From Trichuris trichiura (Eukaryota; Nematoda; Enoplea; Trichinellida; Trichuridae): a DNA stretch of 64,000 bases. The notes under the pieces are model-generated. The model did not search any database. It had not been told where the DNA came from and saw nothing but the letters and a program-made list of their open reading frames with translations. This document shows positions 1-11,600 of the stretch, in pieces. Made by a program: the position numbers and the translations under genes. How positions within the stretch are numbered: the stretch's first letter is position 1; the number at the start of each line of letters is the position of its first letter. The stretch is from contig JBAJFE010000050.1 in assembly GCA_037903355.1 (NCBI GenBank), forward strand, positions 806,001 to 870,000, in the 5' to 3' direction.

Positions 1-697
1 AAAATTGCTGTCAGCGCGCGCAAAAGCCAGTAGCGCTCCTCCATTGCGATATGATTTATAAAAAAAAGCTTTTTAAAAAACATATGCTTATTTTTGTTGC
101 TGGTGTCCACCGGTCCAGTTTCCAATAGTATTGGGAGCTCAAAGAAAGAAAGCTTAGCAATAGTGGCTTTGAATTTAAAAATTTGAATTTTGAATTTGTG
201 ATTTGCAGGTAGCAGGGTACAGTAATGATGAAATAAAGCAGCCAAAAGTGCTAGAGTGCTCTCCAAAGCTGTGTGTCCTGTAGCTTTCTGGATACTTTGA
301 CTGGATGAGCAAAATTGACTGACATTGCAGGCTTGTACGGAATCAGGCGGCAACGCCGAAGCCGTCTGATAAATAAATAGCCTACACGTATACAAGTTAC
401 AAAAAAATGCAGATTATTTGCTATCTATGCAGTGTAAGCCCAATTATTCGAATTGAATGCTGCATGTGGTTGTGCAGATAAGCTAAAATTTGAAATGAAA
501 GCAATTTGTGCTGTTCTTTCTTTAAGCATTGAATTGACTTAGTATGTACTCTGTTTCTCATGTTCAAAAGCACAGCAAACTGTCTTTAATGTGGTTAAGC
601 CAAGAAATTCATCAGGTTTTGAATCGTCTGACTGTTAGCCAGCGATTATTATACTTTTCATGGGGTAATCAGAAATACTAATTATTAGTCTCCAGAG

Positions 698-760
698 ATC
701 AAATGACTTTACCCTCTCGTTCCCGCCTTCGGCGGGAACGAGAGGGTAAAGTCATTTGAT
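698..760. repeat. Perfect 30-bp hairpin palindrome with a 3-nt loop
   Basis: Two 30-bp arms (698-727 and 731-760) are exact reverse complements around the loop TTC. The arms end in CCCGCC/GGCGGG at the loop and ATCAAATG/CATTTGAT outside. No mismatch is seen, so it is young or under constraint. It could be a tiny fold-back element or a structured RNA stem. No coding sequence overlaps it. Confidence 0.85.
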
Positions 761-934
761 TTATCCTTCTACTTGGATGCGCCGAACTTTTAGTTAATAC
801 AGAAACTATTGGTTCCGCGGTTCCCACTTGGTCATTTCTCCTATTACTTATTGAATTGGCTAGCTATTCCAGAAAAGCTTATGCTAATCATACAACAATT
901 TATTAAAAATGCTCGCTTGAAAAAGTTTCTCCTG

Positions 935-942
935 TGACGTCA
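935..942. promoter_or_regulatory. CRE-like palindrome TGACGTCA upstream of the nucleoporin gene
   Basis: The exact 8-bp CREB/ATF consensus TGACGTCA lies in a GC-richer patch about 290 bp before the first in-frame ATG of the nucleoporin gene. Such sites often lie near starts of housekeeping genes. Other copies occur in the window (for example 6473-6480), so this is only a candidate. Confidence 0.3.
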
Positions 943-1225
943 CGGGTGCGTTTGAAACGTAAGGTTCCCATTGGGTTTCGCTCTTATCGACTTTCGAAGC
1001 GTAGCAATGTCTAAGCGCTGAAATCTGTATCGTGGCAAAGGTTGTACGCCCGCCTAAAGGTGATTCAAAATGTTATTGTTTTTGCTGCTATTTCAAAATC
1101 GTCCGTCCGTACGAAAATGAGATTTTTTTTTATTTTCATGAAAGCCTTCCTCCGTCAGCGCAGTCGCCGATAGGCTTGCCGCCAGAGATGAGCCCGCCGA
1201 ACTGTCAGCAATTGACTCGTTGGCG

Positions 1226-3995
1226 ATGAGGAGGAAACGTGTGTCCGAAGAACGTTTACGCAACTCGTTGGGAACAAAATTCATTGAAAAACATCCTCTT
1301 GAGGCATCGTTGGCAATTTGCCCAGATTTGAAAAGGGCAATGTCCAAAGGCGATTACGAGTCAGCTCTTAGACAAATATACAACGAAACGGTTGAAATGA
1401 TGGGTAGGAGATGATAAGCAAAGCTTAAAGTTACTTTAGTTAACTTCCGCGTTGTTCAGACGCTTCGACTCCGGAAGTAGTTGAAGTTCCGTCGATTATC
1501 GAGAGGCCTCTGCAACCTTTGGTGAAAAAGTATACCGTCAAAGCTGTACCGCGCGAAAAGTCGTTCACTGCCTCTATGGAATGCCGATGCGGAAGTGAGG
1601 CAACATTCCTTGGCGGTAACCGCTTCAAAATCTCCTGGCTGCCGGGAAGACGTTTCATAAAGCTAGTTGAACCATCCGCCGGCTCATTTACATTAAGCAT
1701 ATGTGAGCCGACGTTGGTACCTGATAAACAGGAGAATGTAGGTTTTTTTAAAATTTGCATACAGTTAACTTCCGTACAAAAAAGGCACTTGTTGCAGCTC
1801 ACAGCGATCTCTCTGCTCAAGCAATTGCTCCATTGCAGCAAGGCAGAAGCGAGCGGATCCGGTCTTCCTTTTCTGGTGCCAGCCGGTAGGGATGACGTGG
1901 TCGATCGATGCCTTAAAGTGACCACGGAAAGCAACGCCGAAAGTCCAAGTGAACTTTTAAACTTTTAGCTCTTTTTCCAACTTTGCCTTTTCAGGCACAT
2001 CAATTTGGGCATCCTGCTTTTCTCTATGTCAGACTTTGTTCTGCTCCATAGAAGGTAGTATTGCTAAAGCGTTGTCAAAGATTGCATCTGTTCTTCTTAG
2101 GTGGCGACAGCAGCGACAATCGCGTAAGGGAGTCGGCGCGGGCGTCCGCTTTGCGCATTTGGCTGCAAAGGCAAAACGCCGACGTCGTAAGCAAAAGGAT
2201 CATTGGCAATCCGAACGTAGCAAAGCGTTTTTGTACTATTTTTCTTTGCTTTGTACTTAGTTAAGCTGTTTGCAGAAGAATGACGTCATTTTAACTCTTC
2301 TCCTCAACGGGCAGATTGAGAAAGCGGCTACGATTGCTCTTGAAATGAAGAACTTACGATTGGCTTTACTCATTGGCAGCATTGGCAGTTGCGCGAGCAA
2401 ACATTTCTGCTTGAAACAAATGATCTCATGGTTCTCGTCGAAGGTTGGTATCCTTTTTTTTTGAAAAAAAAGCGCTTTAAACAACCCTCGTCACCCTCGT
2501 ACAAAGCCGTACTTGCCGATTGGTTCGGCAAGGCTTGCTAAGTCGAGGTAGATCGATTCGGAAAAGCTTCAAAAGGGAATAGCAAGTCTTCGGCTTGTTG
2601 TTTGGATAATTTTCCACATTACAATAGCTCACCGTTAGCCTAATTTGCATATTTTGTCGCTATTTAGGCGGTTGATTTTGTTGACGATAAGCTGCTGCTG
2701 ATTTACGTGGTGCTTACCGGCCAGCTATCATGGAATGTCAGGAAGGAAATGCTATTGTTCAAGAATCTCCCTTGGCTGTTGGCTCTTTCATTTTACCTTT
2801 GGTAGGGAGATAACCCGACTTGTTGCTATAAAAGGAAACACGGCTCCGAGCTTTGTTTTTCAGGCATTCCGAGGAGGGAAGTCAAAATGTCAGCGACGCG
2901 TTGCTTTTTTACGATACCGCGTGGCTCCAACAAAATGACGTTGTACCCGCTCCTTATTCATCGTTTACAAGCGATGTAGCCATGGAGCCAAGCTTAGACG
3001 TTCGCTATCATCTTTTAAAGCTCTACTCGAGTAGTACGCATCCTGTTGAAAGTCTTCTTTGCACACTAACATGGACCAACAGTCCGTTCAATTTTCATCT
3101 CAGGTACACCTTCGGTTATAGATTTTTAAGTATACGTTTTGGAGGGGTGTTTTTGCTGCTATTTTTTTGAAAACTGCTCTTTTTCAGCTGGTTCCTATGG
3201 TACGTTACGAACGCTCTCGGTTTTGTCAATTTTTCCGACCAGGCCGTGACGTCATTGCACTTAGCCTACGCGGCTCAGCTCGAAGGTATCGAACAATGGC
3301 AGTGGGCCATTTTTGTCCTTATGCACATTTCGAATGAGTCGGTCCGGCTTCGGACCGTCAGAGACGTGCTCAGCAGGCATTGTTTCTCCATTGACTCCGA
3401 CGCGTGGGCTTTGCTGGTCGATGAATATGGGCTACCTGAAAATCTTTTATTTGAATCTATCGTAAGCATTTGAATAGTTTTTCAACGCTGCATGTAAATT
3501 TTTTTACGTTGCCCTTCAGGCTTTGAGAGACCGTTGCGTTGGTGACGACAGAGGAGAATTCAAGAACCTTCTAAGGGCGGGTCGATTTCACGCCGCGCAA
3601 AAAATACTTGTCGAGAAGATTGGTCCCAACCTTTTCCTGCGCGGTGAGAATTCGCTACTTCGTCACCTGCTGTCCGTAATCGAAACTGGCGGGAACTTTA
3701 AGGTCGCATTGTCGAGTTGAAAGAACTTCTGGAAAGTGTTCGAGCCGGTTCGGCGCTCACTTGTTCCTGCGATGTATTGGCCAGTTTGGTGGAACTCGCT
3801 TTGTTGAAAAGCAAGCAGAACGAGGTAGCAAGCAACCTTGTCAACTCAGAGTTTTTGAATTTTTTTTTACTCTTTGCTTCGTAGGCTTTATCCGAATGTG
3901 ACGACGACGCTTTTTCCATGCTTGCTTCGAACCGGCTGGCCAAATTGATCCGACAACTTCGCTACTTACCCGCGTCAAGGCCGGTTCAACAGTAA
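1226..3995 (+). CDS. Nup96-type nuclear pore scaffold protein (C-terminal half of Nup98-Nup96)
   Basis: This is a split gene for the Nup96 subunit of the Y-complex scaffold of the nuclear pore. Exons, chosen for frame and splice signals, are 1226-1403, 1460-1737, 1798-1948, 1995-2054, 2101-2216, 2276-2443, 2668-2801, 2864-3103, 3188-3461, 3520-3824 and 3885-3995, about 670 residues. Family landmarks are the early FKISWLPGRRF segment, SALRIWLQRQ, LNGQIEKAATIALE followed by LRLALLIG, DVRYHLLKLYS, and YAAQLEGIEQWQWAIFVL. The start is uncertain: 1226 is the first in-frame ATG, but the frame opens at 1142 and another upstream exon is possible. The first exon has no recognisable homology. A frame break near 3700 separates GGNF from IVELKELLESV, with one base apparently missing. 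No Nup98 half is visible upstream, so Nup96 may be a separate gene here or the N-terminal part may lie outside the window. Confidence 0.82.
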
Positions 3996-6900
3996 TTTAA
4001 ATGTAGTAATATATCGCGCTCGACTTCACCGGTCTATTTTAAAGGCTTTTCTGCGGACGAGCCAGCGCCTTGTTGACATCTCTGCTCCGAATGACGTCCA
4101 CACGGTCGGAGTACGTAAAAATGGCAGAAGACATAATCGATCTGCCTTTGCCCGACGATTTTTTATTAGACGAGGTAAAGCATATAAGCAACATGGCTTT
4201 GACGCAATTTCAATCCATTACATCTTCGTGACATCCCTTTCTTCTTACTGCCACTACTTTCTTATGCACAAGTAAGAGCATGTGAACTCTTACGTTTTTT
4301 TTAATGTTTTTGTACCGAACTGGTTGGTGAGCGGTTTATATGAAAATAAATTGAATAGTTTTGCCAAAGACGACAGGAAACGATTTAGCGACGATAGCAT
4401 AATTTTTTAAACTGATTCTTGCAGTAACGTTTTTGGTTGCGCGAGCTCTTTTTTCAAGCCGCTTTCGAATTTGCAAGTCTTCCTGAAAGTAAAGTGGAGG
4501 AAAGCGTCGATGTAAAAAATTGATAAGAATATTGATTTTTATCGCCAGTTGTGTTTGCTTGTTTTTTCCATAAGCGTTTCCGAGTATTTATCTTTGATTA
4601 AACCGTAAGTATATCTTTAGCGCAACCTCTTCGCAGTTTTAATTAATTCTGCGTCAATAGACGCAACCCGTAACGGTTGCTATTGTTATTATTGCCGGTG
4701 ATAACTCTTCCGAAGCTTAGTGCCGCGCGGGTGCGCACATCCGAAAAGGATCAATGAGTAATTGATGAGGCAACCAGATGAAGCGGCATTAAATTTGCTT
4801 GCTTCCGCTTTATTGCTTGAAAACCATTGCCACCCACCGCTTTGGTGATTTGAGAGAATTTTCAAGTCTGAAAAGGTGACCAATGCTTGTCATTGCGGTT
4901 CGACGTCTTTTCAATTAGAATTGCTAGTAAAAATTAATCTGCTGTGTAATGGCGACTACGACTTAAAGCTGATGAATGCCTTTCGAAGGGAATTAGGGTA
5001 CTTGTATATTCCGGAAGCTCGTCAAGCTTGCGCTTGTTCAACTGAAGAACCTCTGTGCGGGTGGCGAAATTATTTTTTTCCAACTTAGAGCCTTGACGCG
5101 CAGTATTGCCAGTTTTTTCGTACTTATGAAATGTTGCGCAGCTGAGATCAGTGACAACTTTCGAATGTCGCCATTGAGCTTGACAAAATCGACAGAAGCG
5201 AATTGAATTAATTGTATTGATAGTTGCTCTTCAAAGAGCATCGGGAAAGTTGGTCGTTGTTTCAGGCTTCCAAATGATATTCGCTGCCCGTTGGCTTTCT
5301 TGTTCCACAATGACTTTTCTTAATCGAAAAGGAGCAGCATAGAGGGTCGCACATTTTTGCCAACTTTGCCGGCTGAGTGTTTTGGTACGTATCAGTTGTT
5401 TGCACATTTCAGTTTTATTGAAACCATATATTAATACTTGCTCACAGCACTGCCGCTCAACGCTATCCACAGCTGGCAAAAACTGACACATAGCATTTAC
5501 ATAAAGTCGATGAATTTTTATTTGCGTTAGGAATTTTTCAATGAATCTGTCGTGTGATAATATAAAGTTTTAGATAGCACGTACTGACCGTGCTTACACA
5601 GTTGTGATGTTGCATTCGAGCGTTCATCACAATTTCTTTTCCCAGCAGTCTTCTTTCCTTGATTTTACGTGGCCCGCTACTAATCGATAAGTATATTCAA
5701 TTTATTTTGCCAGCTGCAAGTGCAATCCAATGCGTTATGCAAGAGTAACTAACCTCTGATCTCCAGTTAGCGATTTTTCCGGTTCCGCCTTATGACAATA
5801 CAGCTGTCAGATATGCGCTGATGAAGTAAAGCAGTGGTCATTTTGTTAAAGCAAATTCCTTATTTTAAAAAAAGTATTCAATTAAATTTGCCGCGCGGAT
5901 GCCTGCATTACATGAATTTACTCCGTGCTTGCTTTGCTCCGCGCTAATTCTTTGCTCTTTTTTTCCCGCCTTCAACCATTACGGAAATTAAGGCTTACTG
6001 TCAACATTCAAAATTAATTTGATTTTCAGGTACAGTCTTTCTTGTTTACTAACATCACGCGTCCATATCTATGGTCAGCCTAGCACCAACCCTTACGCAT
6101 TAATAAAGTCGGGAAATAGGATCGCATCGGCGCCATCTAAAAGTGTTAATATTGAATAGAAAATTTTTGCAACATATTCAATTCATAAGCTTTGAACCGT
6201 AAACAGTTGCGCTTGGCGTGACGAAATTCCCGCGGGGCTCCGCCGGCTAGCACTCGCGTTAGCTGACTTAGTTGTACAGTTTCAGTTTCGCACTCCATAA
6301 ATGGAAGTTGTTTTCGCTGCTAGCAAGCAGCTTGTCCAATAAAAGGAGAAAGCCTCAAGGCGCCGATCGTTCATGCCTTTGTGTTTCAGAATTTCTAGGA
6401 CCTTAGAGCCCCTTCACAGCCGCAGCGCTATTGGCCCATGGGACAACAAGGTAATGATTTCCTTAAAATCTATGACGTCACAGAAAGCGCAGCTGCAATT
6501 CCCGCAAGTCATCGTGGTTTAAGTCCCGGTGTTTACGTAGCATTGCTATCTAATGAAGTTGGCAAGCTGCCATGACTAAATTAATCAGTTTATGTCTGCG
6601 TATTTCAGATTTTGCATTGTCACTATGCTAACTTAATAACTATTCCGTTTTGTTGTTAGCTGTTGCTGCTAATGTAGCTCGCCCGCTGGCAAAGGCGTCG
6701 TACATGATAAGCTTGGTAATACCTAAACTTTTTAGCATTTTTTCGCCCTACTTTCTCGAATTCGGTATTTTCTCTAATGTATATTTCATATCGTACCTTT
6801 TATGCTTGCGTGTACCTACTTTTTCAACTTTTCTTCGAATACATATATTATAGTTGAGGGAAAGAGACTAAGTACTTTCCGCGTAACAGAAGTCAGCGCC

Positions 6901-7026
6901 TATGTCGAATCGGAAGGTATTTGGTTACATTTAAGGCCATAATGCATCGTTTTGCAGGAATCCATCACAACTCATGAAGATACGAACTTGTCATTAGCAT
7001 CCACGATATGAATACTTGTTTTTTCG
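3996..7026. other. Intergenic region between nucleoporin and receptor genes
   Basis: This 3-kb stretch has short open segments but none with recognisable homology. Apart from the candidate exon at 4121, it contains isolated exon-like pieces bounded by splice-like signals near 6416-6456 and 6660-6715, which I cannot assemble into a gene. A TGACGTCA element sits at 6473-6480. An upstream exon of the receptor gene could lie here. Confidence 0.4.
4121..4174 (+). CDS. Candidate first exon of an unrecognised small protein
   Basis: An ATG (with another in frame at 4091) opens an 18-codon acidic stretch, MAEDIIDLPLPDDFLLDE, which ends exactly at a consensus donor GTAAAG in phase 0. It lies just downstream of the nucleoporin gene on the same strand. 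I cannot connect a second exon with confidence: the best acceptor, at 4421-4424, would lead straight into TAA. It may be a chance match. Confidence 0.22.
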
Positions 7027-8212
7027 ATGGCCAACAAAGCTCTTGATAATAATTCCAGCTTGAATGACTTGGAAAATGACGGTACGTTGAGCTACTACGC
7101 ATCAAAGCTTTGCCGTCAACTGAATAACTCAAAACGTTTCAATGAATGCGTCGGCTATCTGACGGCAACATTTGAAAGGGAAGAAAACGTATACGCGGTG
7201 CTAATTGTCCAGTTAATCTTCAGCAGCGTCGGTATATTGTTCAACGGAATAGTCTTGGCGGCTTTACGCTTGAAACCGAATCGAAAGAAAGTGGACCGCC
7301 TTCAGGAAGGTGACTACTCGTATTTTTGCCTTTTGTCATTTGCGTACTGTCGCTTTCAATGCAAATTTTTAAATTTCAAAAGCTATAGGTGGAAGCACCA
7401 ATTTTCCTTGTAACAATATTCCAACTGCAGGCTTTCACTCGGGCATCGTAGCCAATTCGATTGCCTATCTCCTGTACCATTCCAGAAGAATATACATAAT
7501 GAATCATCGCTCGTGGGCATGGTCGACGCCGAGGTTTTGTATCCTGACCGGCTGGCAATCGTTGTTCTTCAGCATTGCGGACGTTCACCTCTGTTTCTCC
7601 CTTCTGTTCATGTCAATTGATTGCCTGAACGCGTTCGCAATGAAGAGTGCCTTAAGACGGCTGACAGACATTATTATTTACCATTTTTGGTGGATGCTTC
7701 TGGCCGCCGACTTTGTCGCAGTGATTCTGGAACTTTGCCAAGCACTTCCCGCAAGCAATATTGTTATCAACATATGCTGGTTCTACGAGCTCTTCCCGGC
7801 CGTATACGTCAATGGCCATTTAATACTGATTACCATATGCGACATGATCAGCGGTTTAATATATCTTTGCTCCATAATGCTGCTGGTTCTTAATCGATCA
7901 CAATACGACAGTGTCCGCGCAGCCCAAGCGAAACGCCAGTTAGGCGTTATGAGACAAATTGTTGTAGTCGTTTCATTTTGCATCGTCTTTCAACTGATCC
8001 CTTTCCTGTTCGTAATGGTTTCCATCTATTCCCAACTGGACACCGAAGTAATTCAAGTCCATCTTTGGACGATACAAACTTTCGGTTTTGCAATGGTTCC
8101 TCTATTTCGCCTGACGAAAGATCCAACGGTCAGAAAGCTGCTGCGAGGCCGCTTGGGTTTGGTAGCAATGAACATGGCCTTTCCAAAGGGAAATCTCAAC
8201 CATACTGTTTGA
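7027..8212 (+). CDS. Seven-transmembrane G-protein-coupled receptor, nematode serpentine-like
   Basis: Two exons (7027-7309 and 7431-8212, joined in phase 1) give a 354-residue membrane protein. The N-terminus is hydrophilic with several N-x-S/T sites. Predicted helices lie at about 55-81, 98-117, 137-163, 175-200, 223-249, 268-295 and 303-322. Helix 7 ends MVPLFRLTKDPTVRKLLR, which resembles the cytoplasmic exit of rhodopsin-like receptors, though the NPxxY motif is replaced. There is no clear DRY; the end of helix 3 reads SIDCLNAF. The protein is probably a chemosensory or peptide receptor in the plasma membrane, but no ligand family can be assigned. The start is the first ATG of the open frame. 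The gene converges on GNL2. Confidence 0.7.
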
Positions 8213-8619
8213 CTTGTCAACAACAAGCGACAAGTCTTAGACAGCTCATTGGAGGTTGCCCTATTGACAACATTTGACAAAGCAAGCAGTGAAGCAGATA
8301 ATCAAAAAAGACTGCGCAACTACGCTCGTCGGCTTTCATCAAGATGATAAAGTGAGTTTTACAGTATAACTGATAAGTAAGATCTCTGCCGTTTACCTGC
8401 CGCTGATATCTACAAAAAAAAACAGCGTGAATAAACAAGCTGAAATCTTCTAAAATCATTAGTCATTTTTTCATAGCATCACAGTTGTCATACCTGTCGG
8501 ATAAGCGAGCTGCTAAGCTGTTGATTTCATCAAGGAATTTCAAGTATCAAATGCGCGATCCCGCCGAAAGCAAAGCGGCAGCTCAACCGTTCAATATGTG
8601 CAAAATTTAAAAGTATACG
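8213..8619. other. Spacer between convergent receptor and GNL2 genes
   Basis: This short region lies between two stop codons on opposite strands and presumably contains both 3' UTRs. I see no further gene. Confidence 0.5.
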
Positions 8620-11600
8620 TTAAATTTGATGTTTAGGCTTTTTCTTCTTTTTCCTTTGCCTTTTCGAGAAGCGGCTAACCGGTTCCTGCGTAAAATCAAC
8701 GATGCCCGCTTGTTTTCCTATTTTCTTTTTTCCCGCCAGCTTTGGCGCCTGCAATGGACATAATCTCTAAAAGAAGATAGAGCGCGTCTAGTCGAGCTTA
8801 CTCGACCGCCTTTCCGTTTAGTAATTGGCGGTTTCGAAACTTTCGGAAGCTCATCGTCCTCGTCGCTTATGGAGGCATCCAAATCGCTCATACCGCTTAT
8901 TCCGCTTAGACCACTGCAACTGTCAATGTCGGATGCCACCGAGCAACTTTCGGCATTTTGCAAGTCAAATTCGCTTTGTCGTTCGCTAACAGCTTCCGAG
9001 TTGTTGTCAGCTTCGCTTTCGGTCAAATCGTTCTTCTTATCTTCGTCAACAAATTCGGCTGACAATGTTACTTGGGCAATATTTTGATGGACGCGCACTC
9101 TATTGACTAAGTCTTTTTCGCCAGACCGCTTTTTCGCTTCAGTTTCTTTATCCTACAAGTTTTTGCTTTACCAATGATAATTGGACATAATGATTTCTCA
9201 GGGAAAGTTAAGCTCAGATCTCGGTTCATATCATATTGAACTTTCAAATAAGATCAAGTCGGTAGTATGTTTTTTTAAAAGTGTATCCGTTCGTTTTATG
9301 GCATCATTGCGTAAAGTATGTAAATAAGTTTCGACTAAGCGTACAGGAAACTCACCAAATCCAGCGGGAGAACATAGTACGGTAGTTTGCCGCGTTGAAA
9401 ATCGTTGAGCACCATCCTGGCGGATGCATTTACATCCGGCTCACCCCCTTTCAATAGACGGCCATTGCGGTTGCAAAGGGCCGTCAGGAATTCATCCGCG
9501 GTGCTCCATTTGTCTACTTGATAGGTGCGGACCAAATATTCCCGCCTTACTCGATGAAGCACATGCTCGATGTATTCGCTTGGTTCTTTGACATTTTCAA
9601 CTCGAACCTGGAACGACGAACAGTAAGAAAACGTATGCAAAAAAAATCTGCTCTGAAAAATTGATTCTTTCTTGCCAAACGGCAACCGGTTAGTAAATCG
9701 TTTTCCGGAGTTGCTACAGGCGAATCTAATGCTTAAAGTTAAAGTTGTTTGACTATCACGAGTTCCCGCCTGAAAAAAAGAAGCCTTTTGCATCAGCCGG
9801 CATTCCTGACGACCCAAAGCATCCACAGCTTAAAGAACGCCTGTGACTCTCCGCCTTAAGCAGAAATGTATTTGGACGTCTTTTTTGCTGAGGATGCAGC
9901 TTGCTAAAGTCTAAATAGACTAATAGTTAGTCAGTCTTATTACCAACTGAAAAGACTAAGGACAAAGCGTAACTGGCCTAAGAACTTTGCAAGCTCTTAC
10001 TTTTACTTTATCACACTAAAAACCTAAAGAGTCTATCCTGAATTCAAGCACGAAAAATAAGAATTGATAATATAGCCGGTTGAAAAGGACAGAAAAAACT
10101 AGCGCCGAAAAAGCTACTCTGAAATTTGAATTTTTTGAATAACTGAACCTGAAAATCAAGTTCGTACTGTAAAAGAAAATAAAATCTACTTGTTACGCGC
10201 AATTACGTACCACTCCTTTCAAAATCAGCTGCTCCTCGGAATTTCCGGTGGGATAAACGATACCGGGGCAGTCGATCAAATATATCTGCCGCATCAAGGT
10301 GACATACTGCCATACCTGCAAAAAATCACTGCTAAATCATGCGTTAACATGCAACTTATGAACAAGTGCGTCGTGTCAGACTGACTTATACGCATTGAAG
10401 ACATAACGCTTTTTGAGGGACTGAGAAAGCAGTTTTGCCGAGTCTTTACGTTGTCACTGAATTTTCGTGACGGTGATGTATGTCTAATTAAAAAAGCGCG
10501 CTGACTGTGAAAATGCTTCTGTTTTTAAGCAGTATCGTAGCAGCGATCAACTGCAGAGGGATGCGCGGAGGTTCTTGAACATGAGCATCATTAAAAATGA
10601 ACTGTAGCGCGGGAGCTCATTTTACTTATTGGCATTTTTAAAAAACCCGCCCGGGAAGCTGCATAATCTTAACGTGAAAAAACGGCATCAACGACCTAAA
10701 AGATCTGGAACATCCGTTTATTCATTCTCGAACTAAAAGAGGCCGTCATTAAGTTTCTACGAAAGAATGCTTGAATCCAAAATACTTTTTCGTTTAATAC
10801 TTGGCTAAAAGCAAAAATCTAGTTATGTTGGATGGATTACAATGCCGACGATTATAGCCTAATTACACTGTAGCAGGCATAGCAATAGCGGAACACGTAA
10901 CAAAAAAGCAGAAAATAATACAGTAATCAGAAAGTGTGCGCAGGTATGCGTCCGCTACATAGCTCCCCCTACAATTCTGGGAAAGAATTGAATGCGCGGG
11001 TCAAAAGACACCCGCGGTTTAAGCAGCCTGGATGACGGGCCACCAGTTGTAGCAAACATAGCAATAGCGGAACACGTAACAACGAAGCAAAAACGAATAC
11101 AGTAATCGGAAAGTGTGCGCAGGTGCGCGTCTGCTACAACACAAGAAAATAAGGTTCCGACGGGGCTTCATAAATGGTTCCTGTCAAATGGACAGCCTTA
11201 CCTCGTTGGTTCAACCTACAGCATGTTTCGGCCCCAGAGCCGCTGGTTTACCCATTTCTCAAACAAAAACGACCTGTTTTCCTACTCTCATTTTTTGTCA
11301 GCTCATTTGCATAGCAGTACAGCAAAGCGAATACAATACCATATCCAGTTACGCGAAAATTTTGATTTTCCTAATGCTTGTGAAAGTTTTGCTGCAGAAA
11401 ATGCCCTATCCAAAATGCTTCAAAATGAACAAGATCTTTAGGCGTGCACATAACGGCACCAACGAAGTCTTAAGCTTAAGGCTGAACTTAAAATCTCGAG
11501 GTCAAACGGCTGCCGACAATAAGAGTCAAAAATTAAATTTCTTAAGGCAAACGACCGACTTTTGTGTTATTTATCGTTAGTACGATTTTAGGGGATACAG

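Larger units (their letters stand above)
1..1141. other. Intergenic sequence left of the nucleoporin gene
   Basis: I see no convincing gene here. The stretch is AT-rich and holds a perfect hairpin palindrome (698-760) and a TGACGTCA element (935-942). Nothing resembles the Nup98 GLFG repeats or autoproteolytic domain that normally precedes Nup96. The nucleoporin reading frame opens just after a TGA at 1139-1141. Confidence 0.5.
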
